Positions 54,677-62,993 of a DNA stretch of 64,000 nucleotides are shown one piece after another. Positions within the stretch are counted from its first letter, which is position 1, and the number at the start of each line of letters is the position of its first letter. Source of the stretch: JBBRZM01 sp963813635 (GTDB lineage Bacteria > Actinomycetota > Acidimicrobiia > IMCC26256 > JBBRZM01). The stretch spans positions 558,001 through 622,000 of the forward strand of contig CAWEZO010000011.1 in NCBI GenBank assembly GCA_963813635.1, written 5' to 3'. Below the pieces are notes generated by a model. That model worked only from the letters and a program-made list of their open reading frames with translations, ran no database searches and was not told the DNA's origin. A program made the position numbers and the translations under genes.

Positions 54677-55573
54677 GTGGCGGCGACGTTGCACGGAGAG
54701 AAGATCCTGATCACCGGACCGACGGGTCAGGTTGCCGGCTCCGTCGCGCGCACCCTCGCCGTCGACAACGAAGTATGGGGTCTCGCCCGCTTCAAGGACG
54801 AGCACGCCCGCGCCGAGCTCGGGAAAGCCGGCATCCACTGCGTTGCGCACGACCTCTCCACCGGCGCCCCCCTCACCGGCGTGCCGCGCGATTTCACGAT
54901 CCTCTGCAACTTCGCAGTCGTGAAGTCGGGCAACTTCGCGCGCGACCTCGCCGCGAACGCCGAAGGCGCTGGCCACGTGATCAGGCATTGTCGCGGCGCC
55001 CGCGCCGTGCTGCATTGCTCCTCGACGGCCGTGTACGCGCCCAACGGCGGAAAGCCGCTCGCCGAGGACGCGCCGCTCGGCGACCATCACCGCGCCCTGA
55101 TGCCGACGTACAGCATCGCCAAGATCGCAGCCGAGACCGTCGTGCGGTTCGCGGCACGGGAGCACGACGTGCCCACGACCATCGCGCGCCTGAACGTGCC
55201 CTACGGCGACCGCGCCGGGTGGCCGGCCTTCCACCTCGCGATGATCGAAGCCGGGCTCCCGATTCCTGTGCATCCCGACGGCAGCCGGTACAACCCGATC
55301 CACGACGACGACATCGTGCGCATGGTCCCGGTGCTGCTCGGCGTCGCCACCGTCCCCGCGACCACCGTCAACTGGGCCGGCACGGAAGTCGTGAGCATCG
55401 AGGAGTGGTCGCGCTTCCTTGCCGAGACCGTGGGAGTGGGACGCGAACCGACCTTCGAGGTGAGCGACGATGCCGTCCCGAGCGCCGTCATCGACACCAC
55501 GCGCATGCACGACCTGATCGGCGCAAGCGAGATCAATTGGCGCGACGGTTTGGGGCGTTGGCAGGCCAAGTAA
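54677..55573 (+). CDS. NAD-dependent epimerase/dehydratase
   Basis: Extended SDR enzyme of 298 residues. Nucleotide motif ILITGPTGQVAGSVART, LHCSSTAVYAPNG and the catalytic pair in MPTYSIAKIAAETVVRFAA (YxxxK, here Y-S-I-A-K). Unlike the SDR at 14836, catalysis should be intact. GTG 54677 (VAATLHGEKILITG) is chosen. It precedes two acyl-CoA dehydrogenases with a 22-bp gap, so it may belong to a degradation operon. Substrate unknown. Confidence 0.87.
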   Translation: MAATLHGEKILITGPTGQVAGSVARTLAVDNEVWGLARFKDEHARAELGKAGIHCVAHDLSTGAPLTGVPRDFTILCNFAVVKSGNFARDLAANAEGAGHVIRHCRGARAVLHCSSTAVYAPNGGKPLAEDAPLGDHHRALMPTYSIAKIAAETVVRFAAREHDVPTTIARLNVPYGDRAGWPAFHLAMIEAGLPIPVHPDGSRYNPIHDDDIVRMVPVLLGVATVPATTVNWAGTEVVSIEEWSRFLAETVGVGREPTFEVSDDAVPSAVIDTTRMHDLIGASEINWRDGLGRWQAK

Positions 55574-55595
55574 ACCGTCCGGTAACGTCGGCGGC

Positions 55596-56783
55596 GTGGA
55601 CTTCCACGACACTCCCGAGCAAGCAGCGTTTCGCGCCGAGATACGTAGCTGGCTCGACGAGCACCTGGTCGGCGAGTTCGCGGGGATCGGGGGCGGCGGT
55701 GGCCCGGCCGACGAGACCGGCTGGGAGGCCCGCGTCGTCTGGGAGAAGCTCCTGGGCGCCGACCGCTGGGTCGGCCTGAGCTGGCCCGAGGAGTACGGCG
55801 GCCGCGCCGCGAGCTTCGCCGAGCAGATCGTCTTCAACGAGGAGTACGCCAAGGCCGACGCGCCCGCGCGGGTCAGCTTCTTCGGCGAGGGGCTCTTCGC
55901 CCCGACGCTCATCGAGTACGGCACCCACGAGCAGAAGCGGCGCTTCCTGCCCAAGATCCAGCACGCGGAGGAGCTCTGGTGCCAGGGCTACTCCGAGCCC
56001 AACGCGGGTTCCGACCTCTCCAACGTGCAGACCCGTGCCGTGCTCGACGGCGACGAGTGGGTCATCAACGGTCAGAAAGTGTGGACGACGCTCGCGCACC
56101 GGGCCCAGTGGTGCTTCGCTGTCGTGCGTACCGACCCGGAGTCGACGGGCAGCAAGGGCCTCTCGTACTTGTTGGTGCCGATGGACCAGCCGGGCATCGA
56201 GGTGCGCCCGCTCGTGCAGATGACAGGCACCGCGGAGTTCAACGAGGTGTTCTTCGACGACGCGCGAACAGCTGCCGACAACGTCCTCGGCGAGGTCGGC
56301 GACGGGTGGAAGGTCGCGATGGCGACGCTCGGTTTCGAGCGCGGCACTGCGTTTCTCTCGCAGCAGCTCGCATTCCAGCGGGAGCTGGCCGAGCTGATCG
56401 ACGTCGCGCACAAGAACGGCGCGACCGAGGACCCGTCGATCCGCCAGCAGCTCACGCAGAGCTACATCGGCGTGCAGATCATGAAGTACAACGGCATGCG
56501 GATGCTCACCAGCCTCGTGAAGCGCGGCGTGCTCGGACCGGAGTCGAGCATCGGCAAGCTCTACTGGAGCAACTGGCACCGCAGCTTCGGTGAGCTCGCG
56601 ATGCACGTACTCGGACCGGCGTCACAGATCATCGACGGCGAGCCCGACGCCGGTTACGAGCTCAACCGGTTCCAGCGCATCTTCATGTTCAGCCGCTCGG
56701 AGACGATCTACGCGGGCGCGAGCGAGATCCAGCGCAACATCATCGGCGAGCGGGTGCTCGGTCTCCCGCGCGAACCTCGATAG
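55596..56783 (+). CDS. Acyl-CoA dehydrogenase, first subunit of a paired type
   Basis: Flavin acyl-CoA dehydrogenase, 395 residues. Motifs: YSEPNAGSDLSNVQTRAV (FAD/substrate site), VINGQKVWTTLAHRAQWCF, MTGTAEFNEVFFDDART and the C-terminal SETIYAGASEIQRNIIGE. GTG 55596 starts VDFHDTPEQAAFRAEIRSW. It is directly followed (12 bp) by a second, different acyl-CoA dehydrogenase; such neighbours form alpha2beta2 heterotetramers in actinobacterial steroid and bile-acid side-chain oxidation. Substrate is unknown, but a bulky acyl-CoA is likely for paired enzymes. Confidence 0.9.
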   Translation: MDFHDTPEQAAFRAEIRSWLDEHLVGEFAGIGGGGGPADETGWEARVVWEKLLGADRWVGLSWPEEYGGRAASFAEQIVFNEEYAKADAPARVSFFGEGLFAPTLIEYGTHEQKRRFLPKIQHAEELWCQGYSEPNAGSDLSNVQTRAVLDGDEWVINGQKVWTTLAHRAQWCFAVVRTDPESTGSKGLSYLLVPMDQPGIEVRPLVQMTGTAEFNEVFFDDARTAADNVLGEVGDGWKVAMATLGFERGTAFLSQQLAFQRELAELIDVAHKNGATEDPSIRQQLTQSYIGVQIMKYNGMRMLTSLVKRGVLGPESSIGKLYWSNWHRSFGELAMHVLGPASQIIDGEPDAGYELNRFQRIFMFSRSETIYAGASEIQRNIIGERVLGLPREPR

Positions 56784-56795
56784 GGGAACGAACCA

Positions 56796-57926
56796 ATGAA
56801 CTTTGCCTTTTCGGAGGAGCAGGACCAGCTGCGCGACGCGGTGCGCAAGTTCATGGAGGCGAAGTCGGCCTCTGCCGAGGTGCGTCGACTCATGGAGACC
56901 GTCGAGGGCTACGACGAGAACGTGTGGAAGCAGATGGCCCAGGAGCTGGGCCTGCAGAGCCTCCACCTTCCCGAGGCCCACGGCGGCCAGGGATTCAGCT
57001 TCGTGGAGCTCGGCATCGTGCTCGAGGAGATGGGCCGCGCGCTGCTGTGCGCGCCGTACTTCGCCACGGTCGCGCTCGCGGCCAACGCGATCATGAACGC
57101 CGGCAGCGACGCGCAGCAATCGGAGCTGCTGCCGGGCATCGCTTCCGGCGAGACGATCGCGACGCTCGCTTTCACCGAGCCCAACGGCAAGTGGGACGCC
57201 TCGGGCATCACGATGGAAGCGACCGGCTCGGGCGCCAAGGTGACGCTCGACGGCACCAAGATGTTCGTCATCGACGGTCACACTGCCAACGTGATCGTCG
57301 TCGTGGCCCGCCAGCCGGGCACAGGGGGTGAGGACGGCATCTCGTTCTTCACCGTCGCCGGCGACGCCGACGGTCTCACCCGCACGCCGCTCGCGACGAT
57401 GGACCAGACCCGCAAGCAGGCCCAGCTCGAGTTCTCGGGGGTCGCGGCGAAGCCGTTGGGCCAACCCGGCGCCGGGTGGGCCGCGCTGTCGAAGACGCTC
57501 GACCAGGCCGCCGTGTGCCTGTCCAACGAGATGGCCGGTGGCGCGCAGCAGTGTCTCGACATGTCGGTGGAGTACGCGAAGGTGCGCGTGCAGTTCGGGC
57601 GGCCCATCGGCTCGTTCCAGGCGATCAAGCACAAGTGCGCCGACATGCTGCTCGAGGTCGAGTCGGCGAAGTCGGCGGCGTACTACGCGTCGTGGTCAGC
57701 GGCCGAAGACAACGATGAGCTTCCCGTGGTCGCGAGCCTCGCCAAGGCGTATTGCTCCGACGCGTACTTCCACGCCGCGGCCGAGACCATCCAGATCCAC
57801 GGCGGCATCGGCTTCACCTGGGAGCACGACGCCCACCTCTACTTCAAGCGGGCGAAGAGCTCCGAGATCCTGTTGGGCGACGCCACGTATCACCGCGAGC
57901 TGCTCGCGCAGCGCATCGGCATCTAG
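56796..57926 (+). CDS. Acyl-CoA dehydrogenase, second subunit of a paired type
   Basis: Second subunit, 376 residues. It starts MNFAFSEEQDQLRDAVRKFM and has FTEPNGKWDASGITM in place of the canonical site, EYAKVRVQFGRPIGSFQAIK (family arginine/FAD region), and the end IQIHGGIGFTWEHDAHLYF. The middle loop is more divergent than in the first subunit, as expected for heteromers where each subunit supplies part of the FAD site. It ends 12 bp from the convergent subtilisin gene. No nearby thiolase or hydratase is visible. Confidence 0.9.
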   Translation: MNFAFSEEQDQLRDAVRKFMEAKSASAEVRRLMETVEGYDENVWKQMAQELGLQSLHLPEAHGGQGFSFVELGIVLEEMGRALLCAPYFATVALAANAIMNAGSDAQQSELLPGIASGETIATLAFTEPNGKWDASGITMEATGSGAKVTLDGTKMFVIDGHTANVIVVVARQPGTGGEDGISFFTVAGDADGLTRTPLATMDQTRKQAQLEFSGVAAKPLGQPGAGWAALSKTLDQAAVCLSNEMAGGAQQCLDMSVEYAKVRVQFGRPIGSFQAIKHKCADMLLEVESAKSAAYYASWSAAEDNDELPVVASLAKAYCSDAYFHAAAETIQIHGGIGFTWEHDAHLYFKRAKSSEILLGDATYHRELLAQRIGI

Positions 57927-57938
57927 CGCGACGTCCGG

Positions 57939-59288
57939 TCAGCAGCCCGCCGCCACTCGGTCGAGCGCTGCCTTGGGGTTGATGATGCCCGCGCCGTAGA
58001 TGTCGTCCCGGCCGGGTATGAAGATGTCGTCGGTTGCCGTCGACTGGAGAATGGTAAGCATTTGTCCCTGGTTGCATGCGCGAACTGAGCGCATCAACGC
58101 CACCGCCGCCGACACGTACGGCGTCGCCATCGACGTGCCCGACAGCGTGGCCCATCCGGTGCCGTACGTGGAGATGATGTCGCTGCCCGGTGCCGCCACC
58201 GAGACGTACGCGCCACGCGTCGAGTAGGAGGCCCCCAGCTGCAGCGGCGCGGCGAGGGTGCCCTGGTTCGCCGTCGCACCCACTGCGATGGTCTTGCCCG
58301 TCGCCGCAGGGTAATTGGGTGCGTTGGTGTTGGGAGCCGGATCCTGGTTCGAGTTACCGGCGGCCGCGACGACCGTGACGCCCTGCGCGCGGGCGTTGTC
58401 GATCGCCGCGTCGACCACGGAGCTGTCGGCGGCGGAGCCGCTGCTGAGGTTGATGACCTGGACGCCTGCGCCCACCGCCCAATTGATGCCGCTGGCGACG
58501 TCTGGTGTGAATCCCGTCCCGTCGGAGCCGAAGACCTGGACAGGCAGGATCTTCACGCCCGGGGCCGCGCCTTCGATCCCGACGGCATTGTTCTTCTGCG
58601 CGGCGATGATGCCGGCCACGTGCGTGCCATGGCCATTGAGGTCGCCACTCGTCGGACCCTGGATCACGCCCAGGAAGCGGAACTGGTACTCGGCGAGGAC
58701 TCGTCCGGCGAGGTCTGGATTCGTCGCCTCGACGCCGCTGTCGACCACGCCGACCGTGACGCCGCACCCGATCGTGCGGGACCACGCCTGTTCGAAGTTC
58801 TCGCCGCCCGGTGCACCGAGACCGGAAGCGTAGGTGTTCAACGCCCATTGCTGCGGACGAAGCGGGTCGGGACCGGTTGCATCGAGGTGCACTTTCTGTA
58901 CCGCTTCAACGGCGACGACGTCGTGTGCGCCGGCCGCTCGGGCCGCGATTGCGCCCGCGGTCGCGGCGTCGGGCACCGACTGTGTGTGCACTTGCACGCG
59001 CCCGTCGTGTCGCTCGGCGATCGCGATCGGGATTGATCCGTCGAGGTTGACGACGGTCGCCTTCGCGGCCGAAGTCGTCGCCGCGCTCGCAGCTTGCTGG
59101 GGGGAGATGACGGGCGGCGGGGCTGTCGACGCGCCGGCACTCTTCAAGCTCTGGGCGGCCGCGGCGCACGGGTCGGCCGGGGTCGTGCCGCCACCACCGC
59201 CACCGGTCGGCGGCGGGCAGGCCGTGAGTGTGAGCGCCGCGAGTACGACGCCGAGCGTTCCCGTGATCGTCCGAAGCGAGCCGCGCAT
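57939..59288 (-). CDS. Secreted S8 (subtilisin) lipoprotein protease
   Basis: Subtilisin-family protease of 449 residues. The signal peptide with lipobox LAALTLTACPP (Cys ~25) implies lipid anchoring at the membrane. A Gly/Thr/Pro linker and an I9-like propeptide precede the catalytic domain: Asp in VGVVDSGVEATNPDL, His in NGHGTHVAGIIAAQKN, oxyanion Asn in AAAGNSNQDP and Ser in LSGTSMATPYVSAAVAL. It ends with a Cys (AAGC). ATG 59288 is chosen at MRGSLRTITGTLGVVLAA. It is divergent from the small membrane protein at 59434 with a 145-bp gap. Confidence 0.94.
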   Translation of the reverse strand: MRGSLRTITGTLGVVLAALTLTACPPPTGGGGGGTTPADPCAAAAQSLKSAGASTAPPPVISPQQAASAATTSAAKATVVNLDGSIPIAIAERHDGRVQVHTQSVPDAATAGAIAARAAGAHDVVAVEAVQKVHLDATGPDPLRPQQWALNTYASGLGAPGGENFEQAWSRTIGCGVTVGVVDSGVEATNPDLAGRVLAEYQFRFLGVIQGPTSGDLNGHGTHVAGIIAAQKNNAVGIEGAAPGVKILPVQVFGSDGTGFTPDVASGINWAVGAGVQVINLSSGSAADSSVVDAAIDNARAQGVTVVAAAGNSNQDPAPNTNAPNYPAATGKTIAVGATANQGTLAAPLQLGASYSTRGAYVSVAAPGSDIISTYGTGWATLSGTSMATPYVSAAVALMRSVRACNQGQMLTILQSTATDDIFIPGRDDIYGAGIINPKAALDRVAAGC

Positions 59289-59433
59289 CGTCCATCCCCT
59301 GGGTGTGTGGGTCGATCGGCGGTCTTCGGGGTGGTCCCCGTGGACCGAAGTCGGGCAAATCGTACACGGCGGACGGCGCGGGTGCAACCGGGACGCTCGG
59401 CGCCCCAAGATATCGCTCGCCTAGCCTGCGTGC

Positions 59434-59892
59434 ATGGCGATCGTTGTCGGCGCGTTGGTGGTCGGGCTCGTCATCGCGATCGCCGCTGCGTTCGTGATCC
59501 ACGAGGCCGGTCGCATCGCGCATGAGCCGCCGCCGGCGCTCTTCGATCCCGACGAGGCGTTCGACTGGGTCGTTGCCAACCTGCCCGACGCCGCGGCCGC
59601 CGCGCTGACGCCCGACGACGTGCGCCGCATCCTCGACTTCGAGGTGGAGCACTTCCAACGCAAAGGCGTCTCGACCAACGGCAAGACCAAGAAACCCACC
59701 GGACCGGTGGTGATCGACAGCGCCGAGACCGTCGGGTACATCCTCGAACGATGCGCGGCCACCGGCGAGGCGTACATCCCGGAACAGGTCGACGCGGTGG
59801 TCGAGACCCAGCTCAGCTATCTCCGGTCAATCGGCGCGATCGGCCCTGCCGAGGCCGCGGACCCGGGCGCGGCCGACGAGACAGACGGCTGA
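59434..59892 (+). CDS. Membrane-anchored protein of unknown function
   Basis: A 152-residue protein with one N-terminal helix (IVVGALVVGLVIAIAAAFVI) and a soluble part that has LFDPDEAFDWVVANLPDAAA, LTPDDVRRILDFEVEHFQ and VVIDSAETVGYILERC. The LTPDDVRRILDFEVE part resembles conserved actinobacterial proteins of unknown role. The tail is Ala/Asp-rich. A promoter-like TTCGAC-16-TACAAA lies just after its stop, feeding the next region. No catalytic motif is seen. Confidence 0.75.
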   Translation: MAIVVGALVVGLVIAIAAAFVIHEAGRIAHEPPPALFDPDEAFDWVVANLPDAAAAALTPDDVRRILDFEVEHFQRKGVSTNGKTKKPTGPVVIDSAETVGYILERCAATGEAYIPEQVDAVVETQLSYLRSIGAIGPAEAADPGAADETDG

Positions 59893-59899
59893 AACCACC

Positions 59900-59927
59900 T
59901 TCGACCCGAGTCCCGACGTGCTACAAA
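59900..59927 (+). promoter_or_regulatory. Possible promoter of the leader-like region
   Basis: TTCGAC (59900-59905), 16-bp spacer and TACAAA (59922-59927). Placed directly before a strong ribosome-binding site and a short reading frame. The -35 is weak, so this is tentative. Confidence 0.35.
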
Positions 59928-59959
59928 AAGAGGACCAGGGAAGGGAGGTGGTCCACACG

Positions 59960-60001
59960 ATGCATGATGAACGTGGGACTCTGGAGGTGCGCGGCCGCTA
60001 G
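59960..60001 (+). CDS. Possible 13-residue leader peptide
   Basis: Reading frame MHDERGTLEVRGR then TAG, preceded by AAGGGAGGTGG at 9 bp, the best ribosome-binding site in this region. A GTG at 59948 in the same frame would add four residues. It has no run of one amino acid as in classical attenuators. It may couple translation to folding of the RNA downstream. Confidence 0.35.
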   Translation: MHDERGTLEVRGR

Positions 60002-60112
60002 GCCGTGAGGCTGGACTGCTTGGCGGAGTCCGACCGCCGCACCGTCGACGCCGGAACGGGAGCTGGTCCCGCCCGTGGAAAGTCCGGCATCGAAATTACC
60101 CAGTCAACTGTT

Positions 60113-60144
60113 GGTTCGGGGGCGCCTCAAGGCGTCCCCGAACC
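60113..60144 (+). terminator. Strong hairpin ending the leader-like RNA
   Basis: A 14-bp stem: GGTTCGGGGGCGCC (60113-60126), loop TCAA, GGCGTCCCCGAACC (60131-60144), with one G-T wobble. No T-tract follows, so termination is likely but not certain. A good candidate for conditional termination before the gene at 60251. Confidence 0.6.
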
Positions 60145-60250
60145 GCGTTCGGATTCAGTGCCGGCTTGACGCCGGGGCCTTGTTGGTATTACTGCTCGTT
60201 CCCACCGCTAGGGTGGCTGCCGCGTCTGAACGGTCCAATCGGGAGAATCT

Positions 60251-60490
60251 GTGGAACGCCCGACCAAATTCGAGGACCACCACTACCTGGGCGACAAGCG
60301 CACCCAGGTCGTCTACGACTTCGACGTCATCCAGGGCGACGAGCTCGAGGCCGTCATCGCCGAGCTGATCGCATCCGAGCAGTTCGCCACGTTCGGTCCC
60401 GACACCCTCGCCGAGGCCCAGAACCGGGGGTACCACCCCCACTGGTCGATCCGCGAGTCGGCCCGGGCCCGGGCCGCCGACTCCGACTGA
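60251..60490 (+). CDS. Small conserved protein of unknown function
   Basis: A 79-residue protein. It opens with VERPTKFEDHHYLGDKRTQV (GTG start; GGGAGAA ribosome-binding site) and contains VYDFDVIQGDELEAVIAELI and a C-terminal RGYHPHWSIRESARARA. Acidic, with no Cys, no membrane segment. It looks like a conserved actinobacterial protein, but I do not know the family. Lying after the structured leader suggests it is the regulated gene. It is convergent with DUF1802, 19 bp away. Confidence 0.7.
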   Translation: MERPTKFEDHHYLGDKRTQVVYDFDVIQGDELEAVIAELIASEQFATFGPDTLAEAQNRGYHPHWSIRESARARAADSD

Positions 60491-60509
60491 GGCTGGCGCG
60501 TCGCGCCTC

Positions 60510-61127
60510 CTAGGCCGCCGGTGCGCGGAGCTCGACCGGAAGGTCGTTCACGACGCCTTGCAGCTTCGCGTCGAACGCCACATCGGAGAGGGCCGGCCGG
60601 CTGGGCAGTGCCGTCGGGTCGTCGGGTAGCCCATCGAGCTCCACCCACGACGTGCAGCCGCCGTACTCGTCACGCCACGGAACGACGATCGGCTCGCACA
60701 GCTGGTGCACGCGGAGCGCCAGCACCCACAGCGGGTCGCGGCGCTTCCAGTTGAGCCGGCTCGCTGCGTACTCGGAGGCCCAGATGAGCTTCGAGTCGAG
60801 CGCGGCGAGGTGCTCCGGCTCGGTCAGAGTGGCGACGCCCACGATGTCGGCCCAACCGGGGATGCGAATCGCACGGTCGGGTGGCGCGGCAGCGACTTCC
60901 AGATCGACCCAGTGCCGGTACGGCGCCTTGAGCAGCTCGGGCCGCTGGTGCTCGGCCGTGGGGTAGAGCCAGAGGCGCGTCGCGTGCAGACCGAAGTGCC
61001 GGCCGTCTTCGCGGTATCCACCCTTGCGCACGTCGAGGATCTGTTCGCCCTCGAGCAACGCGCGCACGATGACGCCCCATTCCTTGAACGCCGGTGTCGA
61101 CACCCTGGTGCTTGTCGGGAGGGTCAT
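60510..61127 (-). CDS. DUF1802 family protein
   Basis: A 205-residue protein of the DUF1802 family. ATG 61127 (MTLPTSTRVSTPAFKEWGVI) is followed by VRALLEGEQILDVRKGGYRE, FGLHATRLWLYPTAEHQRPE and WVLALRVHQLCEPIVVPWRD, all in the family pattern. DUF1802 proteins are predicted to have a PD-(D/E)XK-like or related fold, but no activity has been established to my knowledge. Gene is divergent from the hydrolase at 61149, with a 21-bp gap. Confidence 0.82.
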   Translation of the reverse strand: MTLPTSTRVSTPAFKEWGVIVRALLEGEQILDVRKGGYREDGRHFGLHATRLWLYPTAEHQRPELLKAPYRHWVDLEVAAAPPDRAIRIPGWADIVGVATLTEPEHLAALDSKLIWASEYAASRLNWKRRDPLWVLALRVHQLCEPIVVPWRDEYGGCTSWVELDGLPDDPTALPSRPALSDVAFDAKLQGVVNDLPVELRAPAA

Positions 61128-61148
61128 CGGTACCACGATAATGGAGAC

Positions 61149-61896
61149 GTGGTCGACACCATCATGTCGGGTGATCTCAAGCTGGCGGCCCATTTCGCGC
61201 GACCGCCGGGCTCGGTACCAGTCCCCGGCGTCGTGCTCTGCCACGGTTTCCCGATCGGTCCGCGGCGGCGCGGCCACCTCGGCAGCGACGTACTTCGAGC
61301 TCGTCGACCGGATAACGCGCGACACCGGCTGGGCGGCAATGGCGTTCCACTTTCGCGGGTGCGGGACGTCTGAAGGCGACTTTTCGGTCGACGGATGGCT
61401 GGCTGATATCGGCGCGGCCGTCGGCGCACTCGACGATCGCCACGACGTGCGCGGCATCTGGCTCGTCGGCGTCACTGAAGGGGGCATGTTCTCAGTCTGC
61501 GCGGCTGCAGATGATGCGCGCGTGCGTGGTGTTGCGACGCTCGGCGCGCCGATCACGTTCGGTGACTCGGCCCGCGAACCGGGACGGCTCCTGCAATACG
61601 CGCGCGACGCGGGGATGATCACCACGCCGGATTTTCCGAGCGACGTCGCGGCGTGGAATCGCGCCGTGACGCAACTCGACGCGGTGAAGGCGGCGCATCG
61701 TCTTCCGCCGCGGCCACTCCTGGTGCTGCACGGCTCCGACGACCAGGAGGTTCTTGTCGACGAGGCTCGCGCGCTCGCCGACGCGGCGCGACCGTTTTCG
61801 GAGCTGTGCGTCGTGCACGCAGGCGGGCATCGCCTCCGCCACGACCCGCGCGCCATTGCGGCCCTCCTCGGCTGGCTCGACCGTCAGGCCCGCTGA
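61149..61896 (+). CDS. Alpha/beta hydrolase with Thr in the nucleophile position (frameshifted)
   Basis: Hydrolase-fold protein of ~250 residues. GTG 61149 (VVDTIMSGDLKLAAHFARPP) with PGVVLCHGFPIG; a slip near 61265 leads to ELVDRITRDTGWAAMAFHFR. The nucleophile elbow reads LVGVTEGGMFSV, i.e. GxTxG instead of GxSxG, so the usual Ser is Thr. The acid and His are in LHGSDDQEVLVDEAR and HAGGHRLRHDPRAIA. Hydrolytic activity is therefore uncertain. It ends 26 bp before the RmlA-like gene. Confidence 0.72.
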
Positions 61897-61922
61897 TTGA
61901 TTTGACGGGCTAGCGTTCCACC

Positions 61923-62987
61923 GTGCGAGCTTTGGTGCTGGCAGGTGGTTCCGGCACCCGCCTCCGTCCGATCACCTACACCAGCGCGAAGCAGCTCGTG
62001 CCGCTCGCCAACAAACCGATCCTCTTCTTCGGGCTCGAAGCGATCGCCGCGGCCGGTATCCACGAGGTCGGGATCGTGGTCGGCGACACCGAACCCGACA
62101 TCCGCGCTGCCGTCGGTGACGGTTCACAGTTCGGCCTGTCCGTCACCTATCTGCGCCAAGACGCGCCGCTCGGACTTGCGCACGCGGTCTCGATCGCGCG
62201 CGACTTTCTCGGCGACGAGCCGTTCGTGATGTACCTCGGCGACAACCTCGTGGTCGGCGGCATCGAAAGCTTTGTCAGCGAGTTCGCGCAACAACATCCG
62301 TGCGCGATGGTGCTGCTCCATAAGGTCGACCATCCGGAGCAGTTCGGCGTGGCCGAGCTGGGCCCCGACGGCCACCTCGTCCGCCTGGTCGAGAAGCCGG
62401 TGTCGCCGGCGAGCGACCTCGCGCTCGTCGGCATCTACCTGTTTGACGCGCGGATCCATCAAGCGGTGCGCGCGATCCAACCGTCGGCGCGCGGGGAGCT
62501 CGAGATCACCGACGCGATCCAGTGGCTGCTCGATCGGGGTCACGCCGTGCGCCCGCACATTCTCGAGGCGCCGTGGATCGACACCGGCAAGCTCACCGAT
62601 CTGCTCGACGCGAATCAGATCGTGCTCGAGGGGCTGACCACCAGCATCGAAGGTGTCGTCGACGATGCGTCGAGCCTCGACGGCACCGTCATCGTGGGTC
62701 CCGGCGCGCAGGTCATCGCGAGCGAGCTCCGCGGCCCGCTCGTGATCGGCGCGTCGACGAAGGTGGTGCGCTCGGTCATCGGCCCGTCGGTCTCGCTCGG
62801 GCCGGACTGCGAGGTCATCGATTCCACGATCGAGCACGCGGTTCTGCTCGAGGGCGCACGAATCAGCCAGGTCGATCGCATCGTCGACAGCTTGATCGGG
62901 CGGAGCGCACAGGTTGCCGGCTCGCCGAGCGCGACCAGCACCTACCGGTTGCACATCGGGGATCACTCCGAGGTCTCCCTCGGCTGA
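61923..62987 (+). CDS. Glucose-1-phosphate thymidylyltransferase, long RmlA/StrD type
   Basis: Nucleotidylyltransferase of 354 residues that makes dTDP-glucose or a related NDP-sugar. Pyrophosphorylase motif VLAGGSGTRLRPITYTSAKQ, substrate loop KPILFFGLEAIAAAG, VMYLGDNLVVGG (metal Asp), the catalytic-Lys region RLVEKPVSPASDLALVG, and ILEAPWIDTGKLTDLLDAN. Residues ~235-354 form left-handed beta-helix hexapeptide repeats, as in the longer StrD-like enzymes. GTG 61923. A membrane glycosyltransferase is convergent downstream, so it may feed glycan synthesis; rmlBCD are not visible. Confidence 0.92.
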   Translation: MRALVLAGGSGTRLRPITYTSAKQLVPLANKPILFFGLEAIAAAGIHEVGIVVGDTEPDIRAAVGDGSQFGLSVTYLRQDAPLGLAHAVSIARDFLGDEPFVMYLGDNLVVGGIESFVSEFAQQHPCAMVLLHKVDHPEQFGVAELGPDGHLVRLVEKPVSPASDLALVGIYLFDARIHQAVRAIQPSARGELEITDAIQWLLDRGHAVRPHILEAPWIDTGKLTDLLDANQIVLEGLTTSIEGVVDDASSLDGTVIVGPGAQVIASELRGPLVIGASTKVVRSVIGPSVSLGPDCEVIDSTIEHAVLLEGARISQVDRIVDSLIGRSAQVAGSPSATSTYRLHIGDHSEVSLG

Positions 62988-62993
62988 CGTGCG

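Larger units (their letters stand above)
59930..60144 (+). ncRNA. Structured leader-like RNA with short peptide and terminal hairpin
   Basis: Non-coding stretch before the 79-residue gene. It has several local stems: GGTCCAC with GTGGGAC, CGGCC-GCTA-GGCCG, TGGACT with AGTCCG, CGGGA-GCTGG-TCCCG, and the long terminal stem at 60113-60144. It also contains a translated-looking short frame at 59960. Covers most of a 358-bp gap; no protein of normal size fits. It could be an attenuator, a riboswitch or a small RNA; none of the known families was recognised with confidence. The part 60145-60250 shows only one more small stem (GCCGG-CTTGAC-GCCGG-like). Confidence 0.45.

Noticed and set aside
60075..60087. 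GTGGAAAGTCCGG, similar to an RNase P RNA core motif
   Set aside because: The other RNase P conserved blocks and the ~400-nt length are missing.
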